A stretch of 64,000 nucleotides of DNA from Porodaedalea pini (Eukaryota; Basidiomycota; Agaricomycetes; Hymenochaetales; Hymenochaetaceae), in NCBI GenBank assembly GCA_002794775.1, contig NBAY01000014.1:186001-250000 (forward strand), given 5' to 3'. Below the pieces are notes generated by a model. The model was not told the origin of the DNA and did no database searches. It saw nothing but the letters and a program-made list of their open reading frames with translations. Below, in pieces: positions 1-10,855 of this stretch. Within the stretch, counting starts at the first letter, position 1. Each line of letters begins with the position of its first letter. The translations under genes and the position numbers were made by a program.

Positions 1-52
1 TTTGACTAAATAGAGGGTTCTGTGCGTTGCGTGCGTTCCACGCGTCCCGACA

Positions 53-1855
53 CTACCTCGCTTTTCCCTTCCCCTTTCCTTTCCCCAAGCCTTCTTCCCA
101 ATCCCGTCTCGACTCCCGAGCCCGCTGCATCGACGCAACATTAGACCGCATGGCGGCTGCTCTATCTCGCAGCAACACCACCTGCCGCTCCAGCTCTGAA
201 GCGGTGCGCTCCAGCACTCGAGCATCCCGACCTAGGACAGACAACTCCCGATCCGACTCCGCCTCCGACGAATGAACGGACAGCTCCTCAACCCTGTCAT
301 CGAACGAGCCGACCCCGACACTAGAACGAGCCAGACGACTAGGCCCAGCAGTCACTGGACCTGTTGGTGGTCTCGTCAATGCTCTCGTCGGTGCTCTTGC
401 AGGAGCCCTTGTCGACGCTCCAGGAGGCAGCCTCACTGGAGTACTTGGCGCCGCACTCGTAGCAGGTCTCGCAGATGACATAGCAGCAGACCGTGACCGA
501 GGAGGGGGAGCCTGCGCAACCCGCTCATGCATGACGCGGTTCATCGCCCAGCCATGCGTCGACAGCTCGCACCTGATCCGGAGCCTCCGACAACTCGTGC
601 ACGCCTTCCCAGGAGTCCCAGTGCACTCTATGCCTTGCATCAGGCACTGATCACATCCAGCAGAATGGATGTTGCTGCTGCTGTTGTCCTTGTCTTCCTC
701 GTCCTCCTCGCTATCGCTTCCTTCGTCGTCGCTTCCTTTGGCGTCATCATCAACATCCTCGTCTTCGTCCTCGTCATCTTCGCTGTCGTCGACCTGACCC
801 TTGTTGCTGCTGCTATTGCTGTACTCGCCCGAAGCAGCACTCATGGATCGACCCCGCGAGCCACGAACAGTTGAGTCCGAGTTGTTTCCCCCGTAATCTG
901 ACTCCCCGCGAAAACCAGGTGGAGGACTAGCAGGACTCTCGTCAACGAGCATCCGAGTCGACTCTTCACTTAGTGCTCGAGGAGGAAAAACTGGACGACG
1001 ACGAGCCCGGGCAGCAGCACGAGTTGCCGTCTCCTTTGCCACCCACGCCCGTGTCAAAGAAGTACGAGATGCATCACTCTGATTGTCCTCAATCGGTAGA
1101 TCAGTTTCGTCAGGACCAGATCCCGCCTGTTGCGCTGGTTGCGGCCGTTCCGTCTGTTCCGTCTGTTCCGCCCATTGCGCTCGTTGCGCCAGTTCCACCT
1201 GTTGCGCGCTTCCTGTCCAAGTGGGACCAGCCAGATCGCTTCCGCCAGGAGACCCAAGATCAGGCGCTGTTGGTTGGGCAGACACGCTGCGCCGCATCGA
1301 CGATACAGGGAGAGACTGTTGACCATGACGGATCAGCTCATCAAGCTCCTCAGACTCGCTCGCCTGACGAACTCGTTGGTGCTGCTCGTATGCAGCCATT
1401 TCCTGGTCCAACTCCGTACTCCCAGGACCATTTTGTGCTGCCACCTCCATTTCTGCAGCTATCGCCGCATCAGCCAGGGCGTGCATGGTCTCATTATCCC
1501 GCATCCCGTAGCGATCCCTCGCCGCATTCAGGTAATCGTACATCTGCTGCCAGCAACTCTCTGGCAGACGAGTCCACATGTTGAGACGGCGAACCTCGGT
1601 CGTTCGGCGACAAAGCTCAGACCGCATGTACTAACGAGAGCGTCAGGGATAGAGTCGCTCATGGTGAACGTTAATACTCACGTCAAACTTGGCCAAGCCG
1701 ACTATCCAGGCACGTACTACCCCTGGCGACAACGACCAGAACGGGAACTCCGACCACCGCTTGAGGATGCCTTGCTCCCATTCCTGAACCTCTCGCTCGA
1801 GCTGCGCCATCGCCTGGAAGCGCTCCGTGGAAATTCCAAGCTGGAAAGACGACAT
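53..1855 (-). CDS. Zn2Cys6-like cysteine-cluster protein, function unknown (2 exons)
   Basis: Model: complement(join(53..1630,1682..1855)), 583 residues. The 51-nt intron has a GTGAGT donor, an internal CTGAC branch-like site and a GTTAG acceptor, and joins the frame exactly. The N-terminus (residues 1-60) is Trp/Glu-rich. The middle is low-complexity (Gln/Ala, Ser). A strongly acidic Asp/Glu/Ser block lies at about 338-373. Six cysteines follow at about 384-412 with spacing CX2CX6CX7CX2CX6C, which matches the Zn2Cys6 binuclear cluster. The C-terminal 80 residues look coiled-coil and end in a GKGKGKGKAR tail. Unlike classical Zn2Cys6 activators, the basic residues sit in the second half of the cluster and the cluster is in the middle of the protein. 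I do not recognise a named family. It could be a regulator or a protein travelling with transposons, given the gypsy debris next door. Confident that it is a gene, not of its role. Confidence 0.72.
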
Positions 1856-3091
1856 TTTGATGTCGCGATGGATGAAGGTGAGAGAGGGGGTGCGGACTAC
1901 ACGAGGCCAATGTACGACACCTTATCCCACGAACACGAGAGGATTCAGAAGGACGGAGTGACTAGGGACAGTCACTGTTTAAAACGCCCGAGGAGATGTA
2001 ACACCAACCGGTTCGTTGGGCACGGAACGAGCGGAACGCACGCGATGTACGTCACAAAGTCGAAGAGCCTCGACTCGGCAATCAAGCAAAGCGGTACACC
2101 TGGGTCGGCGGTGATTACCCAAACACGGAATGCACGCAACGACCGGATCGCACGCATCAGCTACTCGGACCAACCCCGGTGCACTTATCTGTGCACGTGT
2201 CCACTCGACCCTGCCAAAGGTTTGTTCATTTGCCTTTGTCTAACGAACATGCGGCAGCCCGGCATTGGTCGTTCCAGCTCCGTACAAAGGATCCCAAAGC
2301 TCACCGACGCTACGCCAAGTCAACACGCGCCGTCCCCGCCTTTCAGTAGTTCGGATCGTGGAGCTGCTCAAAGGAACACTCAGGAGGCTCAGTGGTAGGA
2401 CAATAGAGGACTCGTCTTATTTTATTTCGCCTTTCATGTTTACGCAGGACACTTGTTTAGTATTTATAGAGCGTCGAATGTTGTAGATAGAACAGCAATT
2501 CCACCCCCGAGTTTCGACGCCTAACTTCGTGTGCTATCTCTCAGGACTGTCTCTAGGTACGCCTCAGTGCCTCAGTGACTCGAATCGCTCACCTCGACTT
2601 CGTTTTATTCGCGTTGCACCCGTTGCGCTCGTTCTGTCCGTTCCGTCCTTACCTCGTTTCGCTTCGTTCTCGTTATCTTGACTTCGATTCCCTCTCGTCT
2701 CTTATCTTCTGAATTAAGTCCCGTATCTCGCCCTGCTCTCTGGTACTCCAGATGATGTCTGTTGAGCACAGGGACCAGCCATCCATCCCGAGGACAATCC
2801 CGCTCCGAGAAAGTCGTGTTAGTATTAGCGCGTCTCCGTGTCTTCTGACACAGCCACCGACAATCCCCCACACATCTCGAGCGCTACGCTTCGAACACTT
2901 CCCTATTAGTACGCTTCGTCGATTCCATTGCCCCTGACACACCGGAACGCACGCAACCTGAATCCTGCGATCCGGAACCCACAGAACTCGACCGGAACGA
3001 GGGTATTGACCCATTAGACACATCTCCCTCGAACTCAATCATCTGATTCCTATTCACTAACAACCGGAACTCAGAATTATCATCGCGTGAC
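1856..3091. other. Intergenic, no supported gene
   Basis: No reading frame here has convincing protein-like composition or splice structure. Around 2600-2700 a pyrimidine-rich stretch of TTCCGTT/GTTGCGC words resembles the Gln/Glu-rich repeat coding of the neighbouring gene at about 1130-1200. An open frame on the reverse strand (2884-3342) runs antisense into the integrase and is probably chance. The reverse transcriptase and RNase H expected upstream of the integrase are absent. Confidence 0.5.
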
Positions 3092-4516
3092 GAGGTGGTG
3101 GACAGAGTGGGTGAAGTGCAAAAGGAGCAGGACGAGTCGGAGAGGCAGACGGGGATGAAGGAGGTCAACGGACTGTGGAGAATGAAGGGCAAGGTGTATG
3201 TGCTGTTGACAATGAGGGAAGCAGTGTTGCGGGAATGCCACGACTCGACCCTGGCAGGACATCCCAGATCATTGAAGACGGTTGAACTGGTACGTCGAGA
3301 CTTCTGGTGGGCATCGATGTTCTCTGACATTCGAGCGTACATCTGGGGATGTGATCATTGTCAACAAACAAAGGCCTTAAGAACCTCGAGATCTAGGCCT
3401 CTCCACCTGAACGCGGTCCTGGAAGGCCCCTGGGAAATCATCACAGTCGACCTCATCGGAGAGCTCCCAGACTCAAAGGGACACAATGCGATCTGTGTCT
3501 TTGTCAATAGATTCTCCAAACAGATCCATGCGATCCTGATAATGATGAAACTCTCAGCCGAGGGCATGGCGCAGTTGTACCAAGACCACATCTTCTGCCT
3601 CCATGGTTTGCCAAAGAAGATCATCCATGACCGTGGCACGCAGTTTGATGTGTCGATGATGAAGGAGCTGTACAAACTCCTGCACATCGAAGGCAACCCA
3701 TCGATGGCATACCACCCACAAACAGATGGTCAGACAGAACACATCAACTAAGAGCTTGAACAGTATCTCCAGCTCTTCATTAACCATCGACAATCAGACT
3801 GGAAGGACTGGCTCCCCCTCACAGAGTTCACTTACAACAACCACGAACACTTGGCGATGAAGATGTCATCCTTCTACGCGAACACCAGACGTCACCCTAT
3901 AAGCTTCAACACCGTACGAACTTCCTCTGCCAACATGTTGGCGGAAGAATTCACGAAGCACATCAAGGAAACTCATTGTGTGGTGAAAGACAATCTGGTC
4001 AAGGTGGCTGAAGACATGAAATGCTACCATGACCAGACTGCAGGAGCATCAGTAGAGTACAAGGCTGGCAACAAGGTCTTCCTCGATGGGCACAACATCA
4101 GCACCAACTCACCTACGAAGAAACTTGCTGACAAATGGTATGGTCCCTTCAACATCATCAACAAGGTTGGAGTGAGCACGTACAAGCTCAAACTCCCAAA
4201 GCGATGGAAAAAGGTCCACCCCATCTTCAACAAGGCTCTGCTCAAACCTGCTGTCAACCCATCCTTCAAAAGCCAGAAACAGCCGCTGCCACCGCCACCA
4301 GACATAGTCAACAATGAGGAGAAATATGAGGTTGAGGAAGTCATTGACTCACGCCTACACTGAGGAAAGCTACAGTACCTCATCAAGTGGGCTGGGTACA
4401 ATGAACTGACCTGGCAGCCCGAGACGGACTTTGGCAAGAATGCAAAGGAGGCAATCGCTGAATTCTATTAGAAACATCCTGGTGCCCCTCGTAAACTCGA
4501 CATCCCTCACTCATGA
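3092..4516 (+). pseudogene. Ty3/gypsy (chromovirus-type) integrase plus chromodomain, decayed
   Basis: One frame reads through 3092-4516 with three stops. It starts just upstream of the HHCC zinc module (CHDSTLAGH ... CDHCQQTK). The DDE core follows, with Asp in VDLIGEL, Asp in HDRGTQF and Glu in DGQTEHIN. Next come the C-terminal GPY/F-like region (KWYGPFNII) and a chromodomain (YLIKWAGY.ELTWQPE). Stops fall at 3749 (TAA), 4361 (TGA) and 4460 (TAG). From family alignment these replace Gln, Arg and Gln codons, so each is a single C-to-T change. No gag, protease, reverse transcriptase or RNase H is left upstream, so this is a 5'-truncated copy. A purine run (about 4585-4594) and an LTR follow in the right order. 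It is not a working gene. Confidence 0.9.
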
Positions 4517-4597
4517 CTCTGCCCGCTTTTTGTTGACACCAAGCCAGATGACTGCAATCCTGGTTGGTTGGGACGCCCAACCTTGAAGGGGGGGTAA

Positions 4598-5023
4598 TGT
4601 CAGGACTCGAACTTGTCCCTTTCTTTTAATTCTCTTTTACCATGTCCTTTATTTTTAATCGCTCCTTTTCATTATATTAAATCATCTTTTCCAATCATTT
4701 CCCACACTCCCTTCACGTGACCTTCATTCATTCCATTCTGTTTTGTTATGCAATGTTAGGTAATATAGTCTCATGGTTGTTGCTATATAAGGTCAAAGGA
4801 ATCACATGAACTCCTTGTTCTGCTTTTCCTCTTACCTCCATGATGACCTAGGTGAGACTCGTCCCCCTTGTATTAGTTTAGTCTTGTATTAATCCTCTTA
4901 CCTCCACGACAACCTAGCCTGAGTATAGCATGTCCCGAGTTCCTGCTTGAGTATAGCATGTCCCAGATGACAGTCAGCCAAGGCTTGCCCAGTCTGAGTC
5001 GTCTCCCGGACTCCCGCCTAACA
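4598..5023 (+). repeat. 3' LTR of the Ty3/gypsy element
   Basis: Begins TGTCAGGA directly after a G-rich polypurine tract (GAAGGGGGGGTAA) and ends CTAACA, so it has the TG...CA ends of an LTR (426 bp). A TATA-like GCTATATAAGG lies at about 4782-4792, a plausible start region for LTR transcription. Two internal tandem repeats are visible: CTCTTACCTCC repeated about 70 bp apart, and GAGTATAGCATGTCCC twice at about 4921-4965. The base after the 3' end is already Tc1-like transposase sequence. The 5' LTR is not in the window, so target duplication cannot be tested. Confidence 0.75.
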
Positions 5024-5952
5024 TGCACCTGGATTTGATCAACTCATGAATTTCATTTGACTTGTGGATAGCACAATTGTCCATGACAATGACTGAGTTC
5101 GGTCCTGGAAAAGGTTCCATATGATTGAGGAGATGTGCAATGAAAGCAGTAAAGGATTCTGTATTGAATGAGCCTTCCAAGATGATGCAGTTGAGCATTC
5201 CGTCAAGAGAGATTGCTGGAAGGATTGAATACCTGGAGGAAGTTTGACATATGACACCCTGAGGTATGACAGGACTATGCATACCTCTTTCCCCTGGTGA
5301 AAAACTGTTTGCAGCTGGCTTGATGCCTGCATAAAGCCTATGCCTTTTTTCTCAAGAAAGTGCAACAGTTGCAAGCACTTTCATCAATAAACACAAGCTG
5401 TTCAGCTTTGTATTTCTCACTGATTTTGAGATGATATTGTATTTGTACAGTCTCGCTGCATTCGTGTGCCTTCTTTGAAATCTTTGACCAGGTTGGATTT
5501 GGGCTTGACTAGTTGAAAACAAAAGACAATACCCTTTTCATAGTGAATCCAGCCTGTTCCAGTGTCCTCCATATCATAGAGTCTGAAACGTATTTACCAG
5601 AAGATGTGCCGAGCTTCTGCCTCAGCTCATCAAGGAATAGGTCCCTGCGTTGATCAACTGAACTGAGGAGATACTGGTGGCAAATGGAATCCTGATGATC
5701 AATGTCTGTCAGTACTGGCACACTACACCTCACCTGTACATCTAGATAGTCCAACAGCCTTGGCTGGCCAGTTCTCTTTCCATCTCTCTTGACACCCCCA
5801 GTAGCCTCCCAGTCTTTTATGATCTGATAGATTGTTCAACGATTGATGTCCATCAACACAGAAAGATGGTCCATGGTGAACTCATTGGATTGGTGCAGCT
5901 TGAAGAGAATGGATTGCACATTGTTTGAGAGGGCATTGCCACATGTCATCAT
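5024..5952 (-). pseudogene. Tc1/mariner-type DDE transposase, truncated by the LTR
   Basis: Reverse-strand coding, joined as complement(join(5024..5232,5285..5481,5532..5952)). Two introns (52 and 50 nt) restore the family sequence. The first gives RGKRYSILPAISLDGM, the usual transition in fungal DDE_3 transposases. Order seen: N-terminal helix-turn-helix (about 5952-5800), a second DNA-binding region (FLDELRQKLG), first catalytic Asp in VFIDES, second Asp in VIVMDNCAIHKS. The gene stops at ELIKSRCM, where the LTR begins, so the third acidic residue (in the usual SPDYNPIE block) is missing. Two in-frame stops remain, at 5836-5838 and 5338-5340. It is a dead copy broken by the LTR element, which is therefore the younger insertion. 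Confidence 0.85.
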
Positions 5953-6848
5953 GGTGGGAGAGAAGGGTGTTTTCGTGGTGAATGTGTTCACGTGCCAACC
6001 CCTAATCTGCATATACTGCTGACCATTGTAGCACGCCAACCTCTCTTCAGCAAAGCCATCTGCTCTTCTGTCTAGACTGTGGGTGACAATGGTTATGCCT
6101 TGCTCTTGACCAAGAAGAGGCTGCCAGCTGTTGCTGTTCTGGATCTGAAAGGACGTCTTCGAGTCTGTTTGCATGAACATACACTTGTGTATCTACTAGT
6201 GGTCCTGCACGGCAGATACGCTCACCTGGTATGCTGGTGAGATGTCTGTGGCCATCTCTTCTTGAGATGGAGTAGTACTTATGAAGCAACACATTGTTCC
6301 CAACTTCTATACTTCAGATGTGCAGGTGGCACATGGTGCTACAGCACGCAGGTTGAAAATAAATTACCACTACAGTGTCAAATCAAGGCAGAGGGGCCCC
6401 CAAATAACCCAGGCTGTAGTAGATAGGATTGTCTATGTAGTGCAAGAAGTTTTGTATTTTTACCTGTCAAATTGGCAGAGCTGTATGAAATGGACTGTCC
6501 AAACCCGGGTGAGAGCAGGTGTCCGAAGAACAGAAACATCCCCATTACACCACAAATAGTGCACAGAATGACACCAAACTTATGCACGGGATTGCCATAC
6601 ATGTGAACCTAATTTACAGGTGAGAAAAAAAAATTACGGGATGAGAGGAAAGGGGTATGATTTTTGCATATAGTGAGGGTGAGGTGTTGAAACAGGGCTG
6701 GTCGACATTGTTTGACTTATTTTGACAAAAAAATTCATCTAACCTCGGATATTTTTACAGATTCAGATTTGGATGAGCAAGTACATTTTTTTGAGTGCTT
6801 AATGAACATGTATCGTGAGGAATTGACACAGTAAATTGTCATTTACTC
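5953..6848. other. Probable remainder of the DDE transposon and intergenic DNA
   Basis: Reverse-strand frames up to about 6290 are open but match no domain I recognise; they may be the decayed 5' flank of the transposon. I could not find a terminal inverted repeat for it. The rest is AT-rich with no supported gene. Confidence 0.4.
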
Positions 6849-8907
6849 GAATTTTGGCAGTTATGCCGCAAGACGCGTCAAAACCACATGAATTTGATGT
6901 GTGACAATACTTCTGAAAAGGGCAGTAAGTCTTTGTACGTTGTTGACCTCAACGAGGAGAAGCGGCGCCATGAATCTATAAGTCACAGCCCCGACCCCCC
7001 CCCCCCCCCCCCCGAAAGAGGATGCCGAAGAAAGCATTGGTCCGTTTTCTTATTAGATGAAACATATGTCCGGGTCGACTTGCTGACAAACTGATGCTGC
7101 AGTTGTGTGTACCATTTTTCGATTGAAATTTCATATTTTTACGTGAACAACAGGCTATCCGGGATCTTGATGCATTTGGCGACCCAAATATCGATAAGAA
7201 TGCCGTTGGTCTGGATGACGATTCTCCGTATCCAGAAGTTCGCTCTGCAGTCGCAAACACCGATAATCCTTCTATTCCTGTAGCACATTCCGCGCGTGGG
7301 TCCTAGGGACTGCCTGGGCAATCGTACTGCCCGGAATTAACCAGCTGCTGTTCTTCAGGTAATCATGGCTTTCACTGCTTTTACTGCGTTTGAGATTTGC
7401 TAACTCTTGTTAAGGTTTCCGGCCGTTACGGTATTATCGGTATGTACTCCTTACATCAGATTTGTTAGTCACATATCGAACCATGGCGGCATTCTTTTAG
7501 CCAGTTGCTCAGCTTCTCGCATACCCACTAGGACGAGCATGGTCTGCCTTACTACCGCGATGGTCTGTTTCGGCATAGTTATCAACCCGGGGCCTTTTAC
7601 CGTGAAAGAGCATGTCTTAGTCACAATTATGGCTGGCGTCGGCGCCCAAAGTACTTATGCGGTGTGTTCTGTTTTCTATTCAGCTATAGCATATGCACAC
7701 AACTAAGCTACATTGATACAGACAGATATTATCGCTGTACAGCGCGTCTACTACAACCAGACTTATAGTTTCATGTACCAGTGGTTGATGGTCATGTCGA
7801 CACAGCTCATTGGATTCTCCATTGGCGGCATAGTAAAGCGATTCCTCGTCTCCCCACCATCAATGAGTGAGTTTTATTGCTGTCTGATGCGTGTATCAGC
7901 ACTTAGTCTTGCATTGTTTTTAGTTTGCTCGCGAACCTGGTACTATGCGCATTGTTCAACACGCTCCACTCGTAACATTACAGTGGGATGGGTTCACGCG
8001 GTGGCATCTCCCGTGAACGGTTCTTCGTCTATGTTTTCACTGGTGGAACATGTTATTGTACGTCTTCTTTCTTGTGATCGCGTTTCAAGTCGAAGTATGC
8101 TGATCATCTTATTTTGCGCTCTTTCTTCTCAATTGATGTTGATATACGGTTCTACACGGATAGACTTCTTTCCCGGATATATTTTCACTACTCTCTCATT
8201 CTTCTCTTGGGTGTGTTGGATTGCACCGGATAATACAGTAAGATATTTCCGCGGCTTGCACATTGTGTCTATACTGATCTGAACTATTTCGTATAGCAGA
8301 AAATCAATCAGCTCTTCGGTTACTCGAGCGGACTGGGGATGAGCGTTCTGACCTTTGACTAGGCTCAGATTGCTTTCATCGGCTCGCCGTAAGTATCAGA
8401 TACTCGCTGCGTCCTGTTGAAGCTAATTGCATCAAAAAGACTTGCAACGCCGTGGTGGGCCGAGGTAAACATCTTTGCCGTTTCCTCTTCTTCTTTTGGT
8501 TTTTGACCCCTGTCCTCTATGTGAGTTAATGATCCTTCTCGTTGATACTCAGGAATCCTAACATCGAAGTTATCTTAGTATAAAAATGCATGGTTCAGCC
8601 AATACATGCCAATTCTTTCCAGTGGATCATCCGATAATACTGGCGCACCTTGTAATGTGACTTTGATCCTGTCCGAGCAGACGACCTTCGATATCGACAA
8701 ATATCGCAGCTACAGCCCCCTTTTCCTCTCCACGACATTCGCAGTCAGCTACGGGTTATGCTTTGCGGTGATCACGTCAACTATCATCCATGCATTCTTA
8801 TATTACCGCAAGCAAATCTGGATACAGGCGTGCCGCGCACTACACGAGCAACCGGACATCCACGCGCACTTGATGAGCCAGTATCGTCAGGTTCCGGAAT
8901 GGTGAGT
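6849..8907 (+). pseudogene. Oligopeptide transporter (OPT family) pseudogene
   Basis: Conserved OPT blocks appear in order across at least ten small exons: DLDAFGDPNIDKNAVGLDDDSPYPEVRSAV (about 7154), RAWVLGTAWAIVLPGINQ, VAQLLAYPLGRAW, NPGPFTVKEHVLVTIMAGVGAQSTYA, TDIIAVQRVYYNQ (7722), the SRGGISRERFFVYVFTGG block, FFPGYIFTTLSFFSWVCW (8164), NQLFGYSSGLGM, TPWWAE and YSPLFLSTTFAVSYG to QYRQVPEW (8907). Intact members are multi-pass plasma-membrane proton-coupled peptide or siderophore transporters. This copy has one-base deletions at about 7283, 7568, 7927 and 8475, a Trp-to-stop change (LTFD*AQIA, about 8358), a 19-C run near the N-terminus (6995-7013), and no C-terminal third. Introns are preserved, so it is a decayed genomic copy and not a retrocopy. 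Sequence changes at about 8907-8957 into monooxygenase DNA. Confidence 0.85.
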
Positions 8908-8956
8908 TCACGCACATCGGGCCCCCTTCCAAAATTTAGATTGAGAATTCTTCTAT

Positions 8957-9347
8957 AGCTATCGAGGATGCCTACGTCCTCTCGGCCCTCCTTGCACACC
9001 CGCTCACCACGCTCGACACCCTTCACGAGGCTCTCAAGGTGTATGAGGCGGAGCGTCTGCCTCATGGGAACTATGTTCAACGTCTTTCTCGTCTGAATGG
9101 GAAGATGTATGAGTTCGCAGACCCTCGCTTTGCGAATCTGGACCTTGGAGAGGTGGAGGAAGGCAAATTGAACGAAGTGGATGCGAGGAAGCTGAGGGAG
9201 ATTGGACATGCGGTGGTGGAGAATTGGAAGTGGACGTGGACGACAGATATTGAGGATGATAACGAGAGGGCTATCAGGATGTTCTCGAGGGGCGGGTTGC
9301 TGTTAAGACTTGAACCATCCAAGTTGATGCCATTCAGCGGTCTTTAG
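8957..9347 (+). pseudogene. FAD monooxygenase 3' fragment
   Basis: An open frame begins abruptly at AIEDAYVLSALLAHPL and runs through LYEFADPR-type sequence to the C-terminal TTDIEDDNERAIRMF block. This is the last quarter of the gene found intact at 27791-29562. No FAD-binding half precedes it; upstream is the broken transporter. Its first 145 bp are about 96% identical by eye to 13474-13618, whereas the copy there breaks off exactly where this one carries on. The end is also altered: the EERVGSRNVH terminus of the intact protein is replaced by SRGGLLLRLEPSKL and a stop. It is a fragment with no likely function. Confidence 0.8.
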
Positions 9348-10007
9348 CTGTGCTGCGCCTACCTGCTCAAATCATCCGCGGCAGGCGTTGACTGTGTCCG
9401 TTGCATATACGTACCATAATAAGCACATGGCATCCCCCTTATGTAAAGCTCATCCAGGTAAATATACTTCTGCTTCTTGAAGTGGGTCTTGTTCATCGAG
9501 TGCACTTGCATAGATTTTTTCAAATGGTGAACCCGTGATTTAGACTGAGCGACGCGTCTTCGTCATTCTGCGTGACTGCCGATGGCATCCACCTTCAGCT
9601 GCTCGTGGTTACTCTTCGAACTATCCACAGCTATATCAGCAATTTGGTCTCTTAGGTTCAAGAATCAGTGTGACCCGTTATCTGGAGATCCTAAGCCAGT
9701 GTTGTTTTCAATTCGATTGTGGCATCTGAGCAGCACCAACACCTATGAATACCATCATCGTGTTGCCTTCACAGCTATTATGCAGGGACCACACGGTATG
9801 ATGAACACAGTTTGTACAGGTGGACATCGTAGCGCTGATTGGGTATCAGGTTGTGGCAGGGCGGGAGGGCTGACAAGGGGGCTGAGGGATACCGGCTGCC
9901 GCAAAGAACTCGGAACAACGGTCAGTAGAACAATTTCACCTCTGAAGACTCAGCCCATGTCGACAAGCCTCTAATGAAGACATCGTTGACGGCGTACATT
10001 GGTTTGC
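9348..10007. other. Intergenic, nothing recognised
   Basis: No conserved frame, splice pattern or repeat that I can support. A 130-codon forward frame at 9582-9974 has no recognisable domain and no paralog in the window. Confidence 0.4.
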
Positions 10008-10335
10008 TTTTGGTTCACCGCCTCACGCTCCTGGTATTTGTTGCTGCTGCTCCTCCCACCTCGCACCGTCATTGACAAACGAGAAGAGCACACTAATTAA
10101 CAATGTCGATATGTCTCTCATTGATATCACGACGTCGCTTACTCGCGAACATCCATCTCCGCTTGCCTGTCATCCATTGAAAATAGGTGCTCAGGGTCAG
10201 CAACGAGTAGAGATCTAATGCCTGTGGCGCGTAATAACTCGAAGGTCAGCTTTGTTTTCATTTATTCTTCTAAACTATATATTCTGTTGTGGTATCTTTT
10301 TTATTACTCTCCGGTAAATAGTGCAATGTAAGACA
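10008..10335. repeat. Dispersed direct repeat, copy 1 (uninterrupted)
   Basis: Starts with TGGTTTGCTTTTGGTTCACC just upstream (from about 9998) and continues through CCTGTCATCCATTGAAAATAGGTGCTCAGGG to TTCATTTATTCTTCTAA. The same string of blocks recurs in the same order at about 10728-10855 and 11482-11622, where it is split by a 619-bp insertion. This copy therefore shows the empty site. I do not recognise the repeat family. Confidence 0.6.
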
Positions 10336-10450
10336 AAATGTACAGAATTCTTTTAAGGTCACTAGTGGTCTAGCAGTTAATATGGGTGATTAGAACGGGA
10401 TCAAATGGATTGCTACGGCGGTACAACCGGTTCAATCTCTCAAGGGTGCA

Positions 10451-10642
10451 TTTTTTTTTTTGTCTTTCCTTATGTCTTTTTTCTCATTGCCTAATGTACA
10501 CACCAACACTAGTACTGGCCATTCATCAAAATAAATTCATATCCATGACTTGCAAGCTCAAAGCTGTTATGAGTACTTGACATCAGATCCCTAATCTGGG
10601 TCTGTTTTTAGGCATGATGCTCAACCACTGTGCTATGATGTG
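10451..10642 (-). mobile_element. tRNA-derived SINE
   Basis: Read on the reverse strand, the head at about 10632-10575 carries TAGCACAGTGGTTGAGC, a good RNA polymerase III A box of tRNA type. A degenerate B-box region (CCCAGATTAGGGATC) follows about 35 bp later, then a 110-bp body and an 11-base A tail (10451-10461 as T on the plus strand). AAGGGTGC (10442-10449) and AAGGATGC (10643-10650) flank it and look like a target duplication with one mismatch. A second, poorer tRNA-like stretch on the plus strand lies just upstream (about 10370-10440, ending GGTTCAATCTC). Confidence 0.55.
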
Positions 10643-10855
10643 AAGGATGCTGATTATATGTCAATCATAGTGCATCAGATAGACTCCTCCTACTATTCAG
10701 TGCATATATCTTTTGGCTGTGAACACTGGTTTGCTTTTGGTTCACCCTTTTCAGCAACTTTGTTTGCCTACACTCCTAATAAGAAAATATTTGTTGCCAC
10801 TCCTCCTCCTCCTTACTTGCTGACATCCAGCTACCACTTACCTGTCATCCACTGA

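Noticed and set aside
1130..2398. 422-codon plus-strand frame
   Set aside because: Antisense to the spliced Zn2Cys6-like gene; composition is a mirror of its low-complexity coding, and it has no domain.
2884..3342. 152-codon reverse-strand frame
   Set aside because: Antisense to the integrase over half its length, no recognisable motif.
3092..4516. Active retrotransposon
   Set aside because: Three stops and no reverse transcriptase, protease or gag upstream.
6995..7013. 19-C run as a coding proline tract
   Set aside because: It lies in the decayed N-terminus of the transporter pseudogene and is more likely slippage.
10361..10455. Candidate functional tRNA gene
   Set aside because: A/B-box-like strings are present, but no acceptor stem or anticodon loop can be folded by eye; more likely SINE-related.
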